Positions 23,030 through 33,551 are shown, counted from the first letter of the stretch. The stretch is 64,000 nucleotides of DNA from an uncultured Prevotella sp. (GCA_946404405.1 CAMJDL010000005.1:1-64000); one strand, 5' to 3'. Program-made: numbers and translations. Notes: generated by a model not told the origin, from the letters alone.

Positions 23030-26000
23030 ATGAAACAAAGACTAATGATTTTTATAGCCTTGATGGCTGTATGTACTTTTATGTTTGGCCAGCAACTCGC
23101 CTTCCCAGGCGCACAGGGCTGGGGCCGTTTTGCTACTGGTGGACGTACAGGTAGCGTTTACCATGTGACCAACCTTAACGACTCTGGCACGGGTTCGCTT
23201 CGCGATGCCGTCAGTCAGCCCAACCGTATCGTGGTATTCGATGTCAGCGGTGTTATCCGCATCAATTCACGTATCGTATTTTCCAAGAACCTCTATGTTG
23301 CAGGACAGACAGCGCCAGGTGAGGGTATTACCGTCTATGGCGATGGCGTCTCGTTCTCAGGTGCCGACAATATCATTGTTCGCTATATGCGTTTCCGCAT
23401 GGGTGCGGTAGGTACGAAAGACAAGGATGCTGCTGGTGTTGCCAATGGTCAGAACATGATTTTCGATCATTGTTCGTTTTCATGGGGACAGGACGAGAAC
23501 TTCTCTATCAATTGGGACAACAAGGGTACGGCACCGCAGAATATTACCCTTATGAATTCTATAGTTGGTCAGGGCTTGATGACACACTCTGCCGGTGGAC
23601 TGATGCAGGCAGAGAACATCACGCTGTATCGTATCCTGCTGGTCGACAACTCTACCCGTAACTTCAAGGTGAAGGGCATTAACCAGTATGCCAACAACCT
23701 CGTTTACAACTGGAAGAATGCCGCCTATAATATGGGTGGCGATTCTGAGGGACAGTCGTATGCCAACATCGAGTCAAACCTCTTTATCAACGGTCCTGCC
23801 GTGGGTGGTAACTGTCTGACGGGTGGTAACAGCAACTTCCATTTCTATGGTGCCGACAACTGGCAGGATGCGAACCGCGACGGTATTTATAATCCAGCCG
23901 AGTTTACGGGCGATGGTGGTGGCGACCGTCAGGCTACAGCCTACGACTATCCAGCACTGGAGAAGTGGGCTGCTAAGGATCTGATAGAAAAGCTGCTGCC
24001 TGATGTGGGTGCCAACTTGCCCTATCGTGACTTGGCCGACTGCTATATGGTGGACGAGGTGCTGTCGTATGGTAAGAAGGGTAATCTCATTACCAACGAG
24101 AACGAGCTGCCTATCGGTGTGCCGACAACTTGGCCTTGGTTTAAGGGTACTAAGCCTGCTGATACTGATGGCGATGGCATGCCTGACGCTTGGGAGACAG
24201 CCAATGGCACAGACCCTGCCAAGAATGATGCCATGACGATTGCCAGCAATGGTTATGCCAATATTGAGAATTATATTAATAGTATCACGCGCGACGACCG
24301 TCAGTTCTTCCTGCGTGCCCCGATGTTGTTGCAACTGTCGGAAGCTACAACGAACAGCCTTACCCTCTCGTGGGCCGACTATTCAGACAACGAGGAAGGC
24401 TTTATCGTTGAAATGAAGAAAGATGGCAACTTCGTGGAAGTCGGTCGCACGAATTCTTCACTATTCACTCTTCACTCTTCACTTCTCCAGCCTGCTACAG
24501 CGTATGTTGTTCGCGTTTGTGCCTATTTGGGCAACCAAAAGTCTGACTATACAGCAGAGCTGACTGTCAAGACACGTCCGGAACAGGCTGACATCATCGA
24601 TGCTGAGGCTTTTACTGGTAGTGGTGATGGCGAGTGGCTTATTGCTCCAACGACTGATGAGATTGTTACGCTTGCGGAGGCTACTCCAAAGACCGCTGTT
24701 GTGGTGCGCTCGGATGCCAATGTGACGTTGAATGGTACAGGCTATATCAGTGGCACGGCCTCTCTCAATAAGACCGGTAATGGCACCCTTACCGTAGTTA
24801 GCGACCAACGCTATGAAGGAGCTTCTGTATTGCATAAGGGTATTTGGGAGTTCTCAACGCTGAAGAACGGTGGTGAAGCCAGTGGCTTGGGAATGAGTCA
24901 GGAGTTTGCCCAGAACTGGGTGATGGATGGTGGCATATATAAGTACACCGGTGTATCAACTGCCACCAACCGTTCAGCTAAACTTTATAGCGATACAGAG
25001 CTGAATATTGGTGATAAGTCTGCTGTAGTTACCATGAATGGCAGCATCGAAGGACAGGGCAACTTCATCGTCAATGGCGAGGGTACTGTTGGTGTGAATA
25101 CCGCCAATTTCTTTAAGTACGATGGCGATGTCATTATGAAGGGCGGTACGCTCAAGTTGAATAACAAGGACGTTTCGAGTGCAGGCATTGGTTCTGCCTC
25201 TAAACTCATTATGCAAGGCGGCCATTTTGTTACTGTTGGTAAGAACGAAAGTTCCGTGACCTATAACTTCCCTATTGAAGCAGTAGCAGGTACCACATCG
25301 ACTGTCGACTTCGACCTGTGGAATACCAATAAATGCAAGGTCAGCGGTACTGGAACCTTGATTTGGAATGTCCACTATCTGCGCGAGTATATAGAAGGCA
25401 ATTGGGACGACTATACCGGACACCTGATAATCAATGGTACAGGTAAAGCCAATCAGAGTCAGTTCGCTGTGCGTAATGGCGTTGGTGTCAAGAATGCAAC
25501 TCTTGAGCTTAAGGGTACTGCTTCTGTCACTGGTGCCAAGAATGCCTCAACCTTCTATCTTGGAGGTCTGTCAGGCGAATCATCAACAGCCCTTTCTGGC
25601 TTCAATGTCAAGCAGAAAGGCGAAGGCACATGGATTATCGGTGGTGCTAATACCGACGAGACCTTCCGTGGTGTCATTGACGACTACGACCAGGCTCATA
25701 GCCATCCGGGCAAGACCAGTATCGAGAAACAAGGCACAGGTGAGTGGCGACTGACAGGAAAGAATACGTATAGTGGTACAACCGCCGTTTCGGTTGGAAC
25801 ACTGATAGTGAATGGACAGCATACAGGTACAGGTGCAATTACCATTCGTAAGGGAGCAACACTGGCTGGTAAGGGAACGCTGGCAGCAGCCACGACCATC
25901 AACGGTACACTGATGGTTGGCGATACCCTCAGTACAGACAAAGGACTGACCTTCAATGGCGGTCTGAAGCTGAACAGTGGTGCTATCCTCAGACTGAACG

Positions 26001-26302
26001 ATGCCATGCAGGAAGCCACCTATAAGAACGGTGACGAAATCAAGGTCTTTACAGGTACGGTGACTGGCACATTCTCTGAAATCCAGCCAGCCGCACCAGG
26101 TGAAGGTCAGACCTGGGATACTACCGACCTCTACAGTAAAGGCATCCTTCGTGTGTCAGGTGATTCCAGTACGGGTATTAATACGTTGATCTTTAAACAT
26201 GGAACATTGAACCGTCTGGATTACGATCTACAGGGTCGTCCCTACATTACCAACCGTAAAGGCATCATCATCAAGAATGGTAAGAAGGTGGTTTCTCAGT
26301 GA
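23030..26302 (+). CDS. Multidomain secreted pectate lyase (PL1) with FN3 and autotransporter-type repeats
   Basis: Cleaves homogalacturonan by beta-elimination. 1090 residues from the ATG at 23030 (MKQRLMIFIALMAVCTFMFGQ signal peptide); the longer frame starts inside the upstream gene. Residues 22-375 are a PL1 right-handed helix (FPGAQGWGRFATGGR, GSLRDAV, IIVRYMRFRMG, FDHCSFSWG). A calcium loop DTDGDGMPDAWE follows near 378. An FN3 domain lies near 430-520 and contains a translated heptamer array. From about 540 to 1040 there are autotransporter-associated beta-strand repeats (LTGKNTYSGTTAVSVGTL, GTGAITIRKGATLAG). The tail (YDLQGRPYI, GIIIKNGKKVVSQ) matches the sorting-like tail of its neighbours. 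It lies 43 bases after the MG2-type gene, so the two are probably cotranscribed. Confidence 0.88.
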   Translation: MKQRLMIFIALMAVCTFMFGQQLAFPGAQGWGRFATGGRTGSVYHVTNLNDSGTGSLRDAVSQPNRIVVFDVSGVIRINSRIVFSKNLYVAGQTAPGEGITVYGDGVSFSGADNIIVRYMRFRMGAVGTKDKDAAGVANGQNMIFDHCSFSWGQDENFSINWDNKGTAPQNITLMNSIVGQGLMTHSAGGLMQAENITLYRILLVDNSTRNFKVKGINQYANNLVYNWKNAAYNMGGDSEGQSYANIESNLFINGPAVGGNCLTGGNSNFHFYGADNWQDANRDGIYNPAEFTGDGGGDRQATAYDYPALEKWAAKDLIEKLLPDVGANLPYRDLADCYMVDEVLSYGKKGNLITNENELPIGVPTTWPWFKGTKPADTDGDGMPDAWETANGTDPAKNDAMTIASNGYANIENYINSITRDDRQFFLRAPMLLQLSEATTNSLTLSWADYSDNEEGFIVEMKKDGNFVEVGRTNSSLFTLHSSLLQPATAYVVRVCAYLGNQKSDYTAELTVKTRPEQADIIDAEAFTGSGDGEWLIAPTTDEIVTLAEATPKTAVVVRSDANVTLNGTGYISGTASLNKTGNGTLTVVSDQRYEGASVLHKGIWEFSTLKNGGEASGLGMSQEFAQNWVMDGGIYKYTGVSTATNRSAKLYSDTELNIGDKSAVVTMNGSIEGQGNFIVNGEGTVGVNTANFFKYDGDVIMKGGTLKLNNKDVSSAGIGSASKLIMQGGHFVTVGKNESSVTYNFPIEAVAGTTSTVDFDLWNTNKCKVSGTGTLIWNVHYLREYIEGNWDDYTGHLIINGTGKANQSQFAVRNGVGVKNATLELKGTASVTGAKNASTFYLGGLSGESSTALSGFNVKQKGEGTWIIGGANTDETFRGVIDDYDQAHSHPGKTSIEKQGTGEWRLTGKNTYSGTTAVSVGTLIVNGQHTGTGAITIRKGATLAGKGTLAAATTINGTLMVGDTLSTDKGLTFNGGLKLNSGAILRLNDAMQEATYKNGDEIKVFTGTVTGTFSEIQPAAPGEGQTWDTTDLYSKGILRVSGDSSTGINTLIFKHGTLNRLDYDLQGRPYITNRKGIIIKNGKKVVSQ
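24457..24484 (+). repeat. Heptamer array in the FN3 domain of the pectate lyase
   Basis: TTCACTA, TTCACTC, TTCACTC, TTCACTT, translated as SLFTLHSSL in a loop of the FN3 domain. Confidence 0.85.
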
Positions 26303-26320
26303 TTGTTGCTCGTGAATAAA

Positions 26321-26361
26321 AAACAGCTATATACTTCATGTGAAGCGTATAGCTGTTTTTA
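26321..26361. terminator. Bidirectional terminator between pectate lyase and SusD genes
   Basis: An 18-base stem (26321-26338 with 26341-26358, one mismatch) and a 2-base loop. An A-run precedes it and TTTTT follows, so it can stop transcription from both convergent genes. Confidence 0.92.
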
Positions 26362-26378
26362 ATGGTATCTATACCGAC

Positions 26379-28385
26379 TTACTTGTACGGCAGATAGCAG
26401 TTCTGTGTAGTAATGCCTGCGGCATTGTTCTTCAACATATAGCTGAGCCATTTGTCACCGAAGTTGCCACCATAGATGCCGGACAGATTCTTGTGCAGAG
26501 CCAGACGACGGAGGTCGGAGAAACGGGTGCCCTCGAAGGCAAACTCCATAGCATACTCATCACACAGCAGGTCTTCCATTGCATTGATGTAGTCGTCCTT
26601 AGTGTAGGTGGCTATGTTGAGGCCGAACTTCTCGTTGATGTCTGCTAATTTGGCGCCGATGATATTGCTGTAGCGATAAGTAGAGTAGAGATCCTCTACG
26701 GCACCTGCACCATGGAAGTGGATACCAATAAACTGTTTGCTGGTACCATTCTTAAAGATATCGGAATTCGTTTGGGCAAGGAACGGCAGACGGGTAGTCA
26801 GCAGTTCATAGGACTCCGGTGTCAAATAGTACTTATCATCGATATGCGACTGCGTCATGTCAAGCACCTTATTGCCTTGAGCATCAACAGAATCATTACC
26901 CTCCTGATCTTTGAGATATACCTCTTGGTAACGATAGTTGGGTAAATCCGTATGCAAGCCATTCTTCAATATAGCGAAAGCAGCATCGGGATAACCCATA
27001 CGGTTGATAGCTTCTGCGAGATGGAGCCATACGGTAGCGTTACGATAGAGCAGAATATAAGCTGTTGATGGCTTGTAAGTATATACATATACAGAGTCAG
27101 CACCTTCACCCTGACAGATGAGAGAGGCACGTGCATCGCCCAAAGGCTCGTTCTTCACGATCCAGTTGAATGGTGCAACCTTCACTTGCTCTGTATAATA
27201 ATAGTACTGGGAACGGCGAGCAGAGTCGCAGTAAGCCTGTGAAGGAACAATCTGGATGTCCTCCGTCTTAGGACAATTGAAGACGCGCTTCATCGGGTCA
27301 TCAACATCGACAGTGCTGGAACTTTCCGTACCATAGTAGTTATAGCCGTAGGCAGCGGGGATGTCGGTGGTTTTGCCCATGGTGTAGTTGACTGCCATGG
27401 GGATATACGAGATGACGTCGCCAGGAGCGGGGCTGTGCAGGAACGAGTTTTCCCAAGCCGCCTGGCCTGTATACATGGTGTTGTTCTTGGCTTCATTGTA
27501 GTCGGCGGGCCACTCCGTGAAGTTCTTGAAGATGGGGCTGTACTGGCTGAAGTTGGGACTCATATAGTCAATGTAGTTGACGGAGATGTTGCCGCCGCTG
27601 AGTCCTTCGTAGCGCAGGTACTGATAGTAGCAGGTAGCAGCCTTCTCGTATTCGCCCAGTTCCAGATAGATGTCACCGAGGACCACGTTGAGTGGCAGGA
27701 AGCACTTGCGGGGGCTGAGATATTTATCCTCACTACCCCAGTTCAGCGAACCGACGAGGCGCGACGACTGGTTGAAGGTCGGCACTGAGAGTTGCTCGTC
27801 GCTGTAGCGCGCCTTGAGAGCTTCCAACATCTGAGCTTCACCAGTCAAGATGCCCTGATAGTCCGTCATGGATGTATTGGCATTAATCTGGCCAATAGTT
27901 GTAACGGGCTCTGTAATATATGGCACCTTACCATATTGACGTGCAAGCTGCAGATAGGTCCACGCACGGAAGGAAGCTACGGCAGCGTACTCGTTGCAGA
28001 CGACGTTGCGCGCACCCGTCTTAAGCGTGGTGTCGCGGTGAGCCAGATAATAGTTACAGTTGTTGATGACCTTATAATAAAGGTAAACGCTGTCATACTT
28101 ATTGGTAGCATCAGCTGTGAATGATGCCAATGCCTGCAAGTGTATGGACGCCTTGTTGGTGGGCTTTACCAAATCGCCACGCATCTCATTCTGGAAGTAA
28201 TATTGGTCAGCCAGTTGCTGTACGGCCTGCATGATACCGTATGCATAGAACACGGAGTCCGTCTTCTGGTCAAGAGCAGGGTCAAACAACTGACGTGAAC
28301 TGTCTGACTCAAACATATCGGAGCAGGACATCGAACCACAGATTACGCAGATTCCACAGATAATATATTTTAATTTGGTAATCAT
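26379..28385 (-). CDS. SusD/RagB-family glycan-binding lipoprotein (pair 2)
   Basis: Outer-membrane lipoprotein that binds oligosaccharides at the mouth of the partner SusC channel. 668 residues; the lipobox cysteine ends the segment GICVICGSMSC. SusD helical-repeat landmarks are YYKVINNCNYYLAHRD, EYAAVASFRAWTYLQLARQYG and PYITEP. The C-terminal block AMEFAFEGTRFSDLRRLALHK is also present. It is the last gene of the seven-gene operon. The spacer from the SusC stop is entirely a heptamer array. The leader and signal peptide start are nearly identical at DNA level to those of the genes starting at 35848 and 37622. Confidence 0.9.
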   Translation of the reverse strand: MITKLKYIICGICVICGSMSCSDMFESDSSRQLFDPALDQKTDSVFYAYGIMQAVQQLADQYYFQNEMRGDLVKPTNKASIHLQALASFTADATNKYDSVYLYYKVINNCNYYLAHRDTTLKTGARNVVCNEYAAVASFRAWTYLQLARQYGKVPYITEPVTTIGQINANTSMTDYQGILTGEAQMLEALKARYSDEQLSVPTFNQSSRLVGSLNWGSEDKYLSPRKCFLPLNVVLGDIYLELGEYEKAATCYYQYLRYEGLSGGNISVNYIDYMSPNFSQYSPIFKNFTEWPADYNEAKNNTMYTGQAAWENSFLHSPAPGDVISYIPMAVNYTMGKTTDIPAAYGYNYYGTESSSTVDVDDPMKRVFNCPKTEDIQIVPSQAYCDSARRSQYYYYTEQVKVAPFNWIVKNEPLGDARASLICQGEGADSVYVYTYKPSTAYILLYRNATVWLHLAEAINRMGYPDAAFAILKNGLHTDLPNYRYQEVYLKDQEGNDSVDAQGNKVLDMTQSHIDDKYYLTPESYELLTTRLPFLAQTNSDIFKNGTSKQFIGIHFHGAGAVEDLYSTYRYSNIIGAKLADINEKFGLNIATYTKDDYINAMEDLLCDEYAMEFAFEGTRFSDLRRLALHKNLSGIYGGNFGDKWLSYMLKNNAAGITTQNCYLPYK
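28335..28361 (-). repeat. Nonamer array in SusD signal peptide
   Basis: Three 9-base units on the plus strand (ACCACAGAT, TACGCAGAT, TCCACAGAT) encode the ICGICVICG core. Equivalent triplets lie at 35798-35824 and 37572-37598. Confidence 0.8.
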
Positions 28386-28388
28386 AAT

Positions 28389-28416
28389 TTCTAATTTCTA
28401 ATTACTAATTTCTAAT
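28389..28416 (-). repeat. Heptamer array filling the SusC-SusD spacer
   Basis: Plus-strand units TTCTAAT, TTCTAAT, TACTAAT, TTCTAAT. Read on the coding strand, it runs from the SusC stop codon to three bases before the SusD ATG. Confidence 0.9.
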
Positions 28417-31400
28417 TACAGATTAATCTTCACACCCATCGAGAAGATGCGTCCCTGAGCAATGTTACCACAATCGATGCCCTGATAGTACTGATTGTTG
28501 CTAATAGAGAACTCGGGGTCGTTACCCTTATATTTGGTAAGGGTCAGGAGATTGCTGCCCTCTGCCCATACAGAGATACCCTGCAACCATGACTCCCACG
28601 ATTCGGGAATAGGAACCTGATAGGTAAGACGGATATTCTTCAGTCGCAGGTATGAACCATCCTCTATCCAACGGTCAGAGAAGCGGTTGTTACCCATGGG
28701 ATCGCCATAGCTGACGCGTGGAAGGTCAGTCTTCTGACCCTCATAACGCCAGTGGGCAATCTCAGCCACCTGTTGGTTATAGAGCGTTGAACCACTATTC
28801 AAGATAGAACGCTGATAGTTGAACACATCATTACCCATACTGTAGTTGAAGTTCATGCCCAGCGTGAAGCGCTTCCAGTTGAGATTCAGGAAGATGTTGC
28901 CATAGAGGTCTGGATTCGGGTCTCCGATAACCACCTTATCAGACTCGTCAATACGGTTGTCGCCATTCATGTCAACGAAATGAACATCACCAGCCTGGAA
29001 ATACTGCTTAGCACCAGTCTCATCAACGATGTAGAGGTTTGCAGCCTGTGCTTCAGCGGTCGTAGAGAAGATGCCTTGCGTCTTATAGCCATAGAACACA
29101 CCGACGGGGTTGCCGACAGCCGTTAGGATGTTGTTGTCACCATAGATGGAAGAGGTATAGCTACCATTAGCCAGAGCCTTTACCTCGTTCTTATAATGGC
29201 CTAACGTAGCACCAATCTCCAGATGCCAGTCCTTTGTAGAAACAGGCTTGCCGGTGACACCGATCTCGAAACCGGTGTTCTGAACCTCGCCATCGTTCGT
29301 CCAGTAGTTGTTGATACCGCCGATGGGGTTCTCAAAGGTCTTCAACGCCAGCAGGTCCTTTGTGCTATGGACAAAGTAGTTTGCCTTGACTCCCAAGCGA
29401 TTGTTAAAGAAATTAGCTTCCAGACCAACATTGAGCTTTGATGTCTTCTCCCACTTGATTTCCTCATTACCCACATTGGTCAGCTGCATACCAATCTCTG
29501 TGTAGTTATAGCGTACGGTGTTAAACGAGGTACGTGCAGCATAGTTGCTGATACCGTCGTTACCGCTCATATCAACACCAGCATTCAGACGCAGGTAGTC
29601 GATGAAGCTATTCTTGGGGAACCATTTCTCGTTGCTCAGCACCCAACCTAACTGCAAGCTGGGGAACAGTGCCCACTTCACGCCAAACATCTTCATGCCG
29701 CCATTGGCATTAGAACCGAAACGGCTGTTTGCCTCAGCCAGCAACGAAGCTGTAACAAAATACTTGTTCATGTAGTTATAGTCGGCAGAAACATACCATT
29801 GCATATTCTTCCACACATCATCCGTACCATTGACGTTTGAATAGTCGTTACTGGTGGTGGTGAGTTTCGGGTTCTTGTCGTCTTCACCCTTAGCCGAGTA
29901 TTGTGTCGTGAGGTCACTGTTGTCGAATGAGAAGTAAGTATAGCGGAAACCACCCATAGCAGCAATACTGTGGGCACCAATCTTCTTATTCCAGTCCAGA
30001 TGGGTATTACTCAACACGTTCTGCTCCTTCGAGAAGATAGAAGCCGTCTTGGAATAGACAGTACCGAGGTTCTCAATAGCGAAAGAGGGCAGTCCAATAT
30101 TAGGACGATAGTATGCCTGTGAGTTGCGGTTCAGATAGTAGCTGAAGTGAGTGGTCAGCTTCCATTCCTTGCTAATCTCATAGGTAGGCATGATAGACAC
30201 ATTGAAGAATGTGTTCTCATTGCGGTTCTTGCGCTCACCACTACCATTGGCAAGCAGTGCTAAGGGGTTCGCCTGTGAGTAGTTGCCGTCCTTCAGTGTG
30301 CTATAGAGGTCATCAGCATCCGAGAGCAGTGATGTGAAGTTATTGATATTCTTGTTATACTGATAGGGGTTGAGTAGAGGACTCTTAATCAGTGACAGGA
30401 ATACCGGAGAGGTGATGATGCCGGCATTGAGGTCGGCAGGAATACCATCGTCCAGGAGATTCGTATTCGAGCGCGAGAACGACATGTCGAACTTCGTCGT
30501 CAAATTCCACAACAGCTTGATGTCCGTATTGAAACGAACATTGATGCGGTCGAAACTGGTCTCTTTGGTATTCTTCATCGTCTGGATGTAAGCCACCGAA
30601 AGGTTATACATACCGATGTCGTCACCACCTTGCACATTGATGCTGTAGTTATGGGTCAGCGCTGTGCGTATCACATAGTCACTCCACTTGGTATCGTTAT
30701 GATACGTATTGTAATAGTAGCCATCCTTAGCATCGTTGAGGAAATTGAACTGCAAGGCTTCTGTAGAGGAACCGATGCGTTTCTGAACCTCAGGAATGGT
30801 ACCCAGCTGTTCGACAGCATAGTTACGATATTGTGCTGCATTCATCATGGTTGGGGTGTTGGGCTTGAAAGTCCAGCCTACACCGATGTTGGCATCGATG
30901 CGTGTTGCCATCGAATGACCACGTTTGGTTTCAATCAAGATGACGCCATTGGCACCACGGGCACCATAGAGAGCCGTTGCATTCTTCAGCACGGTCACCT
31001 TGTCAATGTCCTGTGGTGAGATGGTAGACAGCATATTGAAGATGTCGCCAAGATGCAACGAACTTCTGTTACGCTGCATGTCGAGTTCTACACCATCGAG
31101 GATGACAAGAGGTTGTGCATCGGCATTGATAGAATTGATACCACGGATAAACATTGCTGCACCCTGATCAAGGTTGCCGGAATGCATATTCATACGGATG
31201 TCGCCACCCAGTTTCTCAGTCATCTCCTCATCGATGGAGATTCCCTTACCATTTGAAATGAAACTACTGGATGCTGTGATTGAGGTGCCATCCTGATACA
31301 TGGGTGAGAAGGCATCGCTCAGCATCTTGATGCGAACGTCTTGTTTGGCATCGCCAGCTATAATGCTCACCTGCTGTGACATGTACTTCGGTGCCTGTAC

Positions 31401-31736
31401 GAAGAGGGCTGTAGCAAATGTAGGCACCTTGATGGTAAACTTACCGTCGGCATCGGTCATGGCAGCATAGCGGTCGTCGTTGAGTGTCTTCAAACGTACA
31501 CCCGCAATAGGAGCCTTGGTGGCATCGTCGACAACGATACCTTGCACATTGATGGTCGGATTCTTATCGACAACCTTAGTACGCTTAGGAGCCTTAAAGG
31601 TCGTTGAAGTCTCTTCTTCATCGAAAGGTTCCTGAGCGAAAGCCACAGAACTTACTATGAAAGCCATGGCACAGAGTGAGAGTCTGAGACTCTGACGCTG
31701 TAGGAAGATATTTATTGTACTTTTCATCGTTGTCAT
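28416..31736 (-). CDS. SusC/RagA-family TonB-dependent outer-membrane transporter (pair 2)
   Basis: Imports oligosaccharides across the outer membrane with energy from TonB. 1106 residues. After the signal peptide (ending SSVAFAQ) come a CarboxypepD_reg-like domain (INVQGIVVDDATKAPIAGVRL, FTIKVPTF) and a plug domain (AAMFIRGINSINADAQPLVILDG, VTVLKNATALYGARGANGVILI). The 22-strand barrel follows, ending IFSMGVKINL. The start ATG overlaps the stop of the upstream fasciclin gene (TAATG); a second ATG lies three codons in (MKSTINIFLQ). It is followed by its SusD partner. The substrate is inferred as pectic or RG-I oligomers from context. Confidence 0.92.
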   Translation of the reverse strand: MTTMKSTINIFLQRQSLRLSLCAMAFIVSSVAFAQEPFDEEETSTTFKAPKRTKVVDKNPTINVQGIVVDDATKAPIAGVRLKTLNDDRYAAMTDADGKFTIKVPTFATALFVQAPKYMSQQVSIIAGDAKQDVRIKMLSDAFSPMYQDGTSITASSSFISNGKGISIDEEMTEKLGGDIRMNMHSGNLDQGAAMFIRGINSINADAQPLVILDGVELDMQRNRSSLHLGDIFNMLSTISPQDIDKVTVLKNATALYGARGANGVILIETKRGHSMATRIDANIGVGWTFKPNTPTMMNAAQYRNYAVEQLGTIPEVQKRIGSSTEALQFNFLNDAKDGYYYNTYHNDTKWSDYVIRTALTHNYSINVQGGDDIGMYNLSVAYIQTMKNTKETSFDRINVRFNTDIKLLWNLTTKFDMSFSRSNTNLLDDGIPADLNAGIITSPVFLSLIKSPLLNPYQYNKNINNFTSLLSDADDLYSTLKDGNYSQANPLALLANGSGERKNRNENTFFNVSIMPTYEISKEWKLTTHFSYYLNRNSQAYYRPNIGLPSFAIENLGTVYSKTASIFSKEQNVLSNTHLDWNKKIGAHSIAAMGGFRYTYFSFDNSDLTTQYSAKGEDDKNPKLTTTSNDYSNVNGTDDVWKNMQWYVSADYNYMNKYFVTASLLAEANSRFGSNANGGMKMFGVKWALFPSLQLGWVLSNEKWFPKNSFIDYLRLNAGVDMSGNDGISNYAARTSFNTVRYNYTEIGMQLTNVGNEEIKWEKTSKLNVGLEANFFNNRLGVKANYFVHSTKDLLALKTFENPIGGINNYWTNDGEVQNTGFEIGVTGKPVSTKDWHLEIGATLGHYKNEVKALANGSYTSSIYGDNNILTAVGNPVGVFYGYKTQGIFSTTAEAQAANLYIVDETGAKQYFQAGDVHFVDMNGDNRIDESDKVVIGDPNPDLYGNIFLNLNWKRFTLGMNFNYSMGNDVFNYQRSILNSGSTLYNQQVAEIAHWRYEGQKTDLPRVSYGDPMGNNRFSDRWIEDGSYLRLKNIRLTYQVPIPESWESWLQGISVWAEGSNLLTLTKYKGNDPEFSISNNQYYQGIDCGNIAQGRIFSMGVKINL

Positions 31737-33550
31737 TATTCATTAACAGAGTTAGCCCAAATGTCGTTATATTCCTTCGGAACGAGATAAACGCCAGCCA
31801 CACGCATCTGCTGCTCGTATTTCTTACGGTTAGAAGAAGATGTGTAAGACTTGGTATGCATCATCATCAGACTTGGATAGGCATCCAGTCCGTAGTAGCA
31901 AGCTGGGAAGGTAAACTCACCGAGGTCGAAGACGTTGAGACGGCCAGGGTCACCCAGATAAGTCATGGTGGCCGTGCTGGCTCCCTTGTCCGTTGTCATC
32001 TCTATGGTATTCTTTGCACCCTGAGGCAGTACGGTGTATTGTTGCTTGTTGGCAGCATCCGTCCAACTCAGGTAGAAACGCAGGTAATATGGTTTCACGT
32101 CTGCAAGAGGCTCCTCAACTTGTCCGGGAACGGTGACCACATAGATGTGATATGTTGCAGAGCGAACGTTTTTGAGTGCGAAGTTGAACTCTGGCTTACC
32201 TGTAGTACCGTCAATATTGGCACTGTCCACAGCAACGTATGAGAAGAAACGCGAAGTCTTAGGAAGAATCCACTGACGAATCATCTGTGGTACTTTGCTG
32301 AAGAGGCTGTCGCGTCCTGCCAGACTATCCACAGGAATATTGTGGGTCGTGAGTTTCGTCACCTTCATAGTTGCCTCTGGATACATGGTGCCAATCACCG
32401 GATTGTAAGTCTCCCAAGGATAGAAGGTCAGCGAGTCTATGACGCGTGTCATACCATTACTCATCTCGCTGATAGTTGTGGTATGATTCAGCACCTCCTG
32501 CATATTGGTGAGATCATTTTTGCTGGTGGTATATGCGGTATCACCGGCAGCGAACGAACCATTACCGAAGAGAGGCTCATTGCGCTGATAGCACTTAGAG
32601 AATACAAGGTTGCTCACGATATTGCGACATGTCAGCGAATCCTGCAGCTCACCGTCTGCCTCAGCAGCCTTGTCTGCCTTAGCCGTTGTGGCATTGGTAG
32701 AAGAAGCTACTGTAGTCTTCTTCGAGAGATCCATGTAGTCTAACTTCGCAATATAGTTATAACGAGGATTGATTGCTGCGTATGCTGCATTCCATGCGTT
32801 GTCGTTAGGAATCAACATACAGAAAGTACTATCCTCGTCTTCCAGATCGGCACGCATGATAGAACGGATGACGTTGTTACGCTTCTTCATCACTGAATCC
32901 AGATAGGTCTGTTTACCATCACGCAACGGACCAATGACAGAAGCATTGACATCAAGGTAGTATTCATCATATTTCTGAATATAGTCCTTAATAGATTTGC
33001 AATCCGTGAGATTATCAATATTCTCATAAAGGTTCTGGTGGAACTCCGACAAACCGTTAATCTTATGCATTACACCATTCGTAGAAGGCAGGTTGATGGC
33101 ATCGGCAATGTAACTGAAGCCGTCAAAAGCATTTTGGGTAAAGGTGTGATGCTTGGCGTTGAGCGAAACAATCGTGGTACTTTTGAGTTCTGACGATACC
33201 TGATAGTTGTATTCAGTTATGTGCTGCTGCATAAACTGCTTCACTATCGTGGCACTGTCGCTGGCCATCAGACGAGCGTACTCGGTATCACTGATAGCGT
33301 TGTCAACGGGAGCCCAAACAGTGTAGAAGCGCGGACTGTTCAAAACCTCTGAGTAATTACATTTCTTCGCCAGATTGGCAAACTTTGTCAGTTGCGTGTC
33401 ACTGGAAATATTCTCCCATAACGTACTGTTGGCACCTGGCAGGTCACCAGCCGATGGTGCCGAGTTGTAATCGTTATAATCAGAGCATGATGTGGCTGTC
33501 AGCATTGTGGCTGCCAACATCAGTATTCCTATATATTTATTCTTCTTCAT
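31736..33550 (-). CDS. Fasciclin (FAS1)-domain lipoprotein, smallest of three
   Basis: Probable outer-surface lipoprotein. The start at 33550 (MKKNKYIGILMLAATMLTATSCSDYND, lipobox TSC) is preferred because the longer frame starts inside a heptamer array. About 604 residues. FAS1 signatures are SEVLNSPRFYTVWAPVDNAI, QHITEYNY and GVMHKINGLSEFHQNLYENI, and a second degenerate FAS1 region contains CMLIPNDNAWNAAY. The C-terminal third looks like a beta-rich ligand domain (residues from about 450). Role is unknown: adhesion or glycan capture next to SusC/SusD. Its stop overlaps the SusC start. Confidence 0.82.
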   Translation of the reverse strand: MKKNKYIGILMLAATMLTATSCSDYNDYNSAPSAGDLPGANSTLWENISSDTQLTKFANLAKKCNYSEVLNSPRFYTVWAPVDNAISDTEYARLMASDSATIVKQFMQQHITEYNYQVSSELKSTTIVSLNAKHHTFTQNAFDGFSYIADAINLPSTNGVMHKINGLSEFHQNLYENIDNLTDCKSIKDYIQKYDEYYLDVNASVIGPLRDGKQTYLDSVMKKRNNVIRSIMRADLEDEDSTFCMLIPNDNAWNAAYAAINPRYNYIAKLDYMDLSKKTTVASSTNATTAKADKAAEADGELQDSLTCRNIVSNLVFSKCYQRNEPLFGNGSFAAGDTAYTTSKNDLTNMQEVLNHTTTISEMSNGMTRVIDSLTFYPWETYNPVIGTMYPEATMKVTKLTTHNIPVDSLAGRDSLFSKVPQMIRQWILPKTSRFFSYVAVDSANIDGTTGKPEFNFALKNVRSATYHIYVVTVPGQVEEPLADVKPYYLRFYLSWTDAANKQQYTVLPQGAKNTIEMTTDKGASTATMTYLGDPGRLNVFDLGEFTFPACYYGLDAYPSLMMMHTKSYTSSSNRKKYEQQMRVAGVYLVPKEYNDIWANSVNE

Positions 33551-33551
33551 A

